A stretch of 7,121 nt of DNA, from assembly GCA_003445835.1 (NCBI GenBank), contig DMCI01000024.1:1-7121 (forward strand), written 5' to 3'. The DNA is from Clostridiales bacterium (GTDB lineage: Bacteria; Bacillota; Clostridia; Christensenellales; CAG-1252). The notes under the pieces were generated by a model. It ran no database searches. It saw only the letters and a list, made by a program, of their open reading frames with translations, and was not told the origin of the DNA. A program made the translations under genes and the position numbers. This document shows positions 6,282 to 7,121 of the stretch, piece by piece. The stretch's first letter is position 1. Each line of letters begins with the position of its first letter.

Positions 6282-6300
6282 CAAACGCCCCATAGGGGCG
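6282..6300 (-). terminator. Possible weak terminator after clpC
   Basis: A 6-base-pair, very GC-rich stem (CGCCCC, 6295-6300, with GGGGCG, 6286-6291) with a 3-base loop, 12 bases past the clpC stop. On the minus strand the tail is only TTTGT, so termination is probably incomplete. The tail runs straight into the TATAAT box proposed for hpf. Confidence 0.45.
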
Positions 6301-6312
6301 AATATACCGTAT

Positions 6313-7121
6313 TTACTCGCTTTTACGGAAAGTAAGCTCCTCACCGCCCTCATAATCGACGATCACGTTGTCGCCGATGGCGATCTCCCCGCGCAAGAGT
6401 TTTTCGGACAAAGCGTCCTCGAGCAAACGCTCCACCGTACGCCTAAGCGGACGCGCGCCGTATTCAACGTTTGTTCCTTTTTTAATAATAAACTTTTTTG
6501 CTTCTTCCGTCAATACTATCTTGATATTTTTGTCGTCCAATCGTTTGCGTAAAGAAGCAAGCATGATCTCGGAGATCTGCGAGATATCTTCCGACGTCAA
6601 GCTGTGGAAAACGATGATGTCGTCCAAACGGTTGATAAACTCGGGACGCATAACGGCGCGCAACGCCTCGATCTGTCTTTCGCGCTCGTTTTCGTATTCG
6701 TCAAGACTGCCGAATCCGAGATGTTTCGTGCGTTTTCCCGCGTCCGAACCCAAGTTTGACGTCATAATGATGATGGTGTTTTTGAAGCTGACCGTCCTGC
6801 CGTGACTGTCGGTCAACCTGCCGTCGTCCATGATCTGCAACAAGATATTAAAGACGTCGGGGTGCGCTTTTTCGATCTCGTCGAACAACACGACGGAATA
6901 GGGTTTACGACGAATCTTTTCGGTCAGTTGTCCCCCCTCTTCGTAGCCGACGTAGCCGGGCGCGGAACCCGTGAGTTTTGAAACGGCGATCTTGTCCATA
7001 TACTCGCTCATATCGATACGAACGATGTTGTTTTCGTCACCGAACATCGTTTCGGCAAGCGCCTTGCAAAGCTCGGTCTTACCGACGCCGGTCGGACCCA
7101 TAAAGATAAAGGAACCGATCG
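6313..7121 (-). CDS. clpC: ClpC-type AAA+ unfoldase, C-terminal part (5' end outside window)
   Basis: The frame is open to the right edge; 268 complete sense codons are visible, about the last third of a roughly 800-residue protein. They cover the second AAA+ module: Walker A GPTGVGKT (codons at 7075-7098), the pore-loop region GYVGYEEGG, Walker B VVLFDEIEKAH, sensor 1 around IIMTSN, the arginine-finger segment RPEFINRLDD and sensor 2 GARPLRR, all intact, followed by the small C-terminal domain. The ATG at 7101 is internal: in-frame upstream codons give IGSFIF, the normal residues before Walker A. Known: ClpC unfolds substrates and feeds them to ClpP, usually with adaptors such as McsB or MecA. 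ClpC is favoured over ClpB by sequence style around Walker B and the C-terminus; the distinguishing N-terminal and middle domains are not visible. Confidence 0.93.
   Translation of the reverse strand, partial: IGSFIFMGPTGVGKTELCKALAETMFGDENNIVRIDMSEYMDKIAVSKLTGSAPGYVGYEEGGQLTEKIRRKPYSVVLFDEIEKAHPDVFNILLQIMDDGRLTDSHGRTVSFKNTIIIMTSNLGSDAGKRTKHLGFGSLDEYENERERQIEALRAVMRPEFINRLDDIIVFHSLTSEDISQISEIMLASLRKRLDDKNIKIVLTEEAKKFIIKKGTNVEYGARPLRRTVERLLEDALSEKLLRGEIAIGDNVIVDYEGGEELTFRKSE

Noticed and set aside
1..7121. CRISPR arrays, insertion sequences, tRNA or rRNA genes
   Set aside because: I saw no regularly spaced repeats, transposase-like protein, terminal inverted repeats or RNA-gene signatures apart from the riboswitch.

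Overview
The window looks like a piece of a Gram-positive chromosome of the Bacillota, most likely an uncultured or little-studied member of the Clostridia. The evidence is the gene set (ClpC, long-form hibernation factor, ThiT behind a TPP riboswitch, two lipoproteins), the strong AGGAGG-type ribosome binding sites, consensus housekeeping promoters and moderate GC content. I cannot place it more precisely from sequence alone. Every gene I can support lies on the minus strand, so the window reads biologically from right to left.

Right part (7121 to about 4253): the C-terminal part of a ClpC-type AAA+ unfoldase runs in from outside the window. It is followed by a GC-rich hairpin, then a ribosome hibernation factor (hpf) and, 17 bases later, glucose-6-phosphate isomerase (pgi). 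The stop codon of hpf abuts the pgi ribosome binding site, so these two look co-transcribed. No convincing terminator follows pgi.

Middle (4252 to 2885): a near-perfect promoter (TTGACA, 17 bases, TAAAAT) drives a complete TPP riboswitch. Its expression platform is a Rho-independent terminator whose 3' arm also contains the ribosome binding site. It controls a thiamine transporter S component (ThiT) that carries an unusual N-terminal extension of about 175 residues with five predicted membrane helices. The longest open frame begins inside the riboswitch aptamer; the true start is 51 bases downstream. A good terminator closes this unit.

Left part (2865 to 1): a second promoter (TTGACT, 18 bases, TATAAT) sits so close to the next ATG that the mRNA should be leaderless or nearly so. 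It drives a tight operon: a full-length MalK-like ABC protein in which almost every catalytic motif has decayed, then (4-base ATGA overlap) a lipoprotein S41/CtpA-type protease with an intact Ser-Lys pair, then (16 bases on) a NitT/TauT-type substrate-binding lipoprotein running off the left edge. The most interesting object is this operon: an apparently non-hydrolysing ABC protein translationally coupled to a cell-surface protease, with a solute-binding lipoprotein behind it. Its partner permease and any competent ATPase are not visible and could lie beyond position 1.
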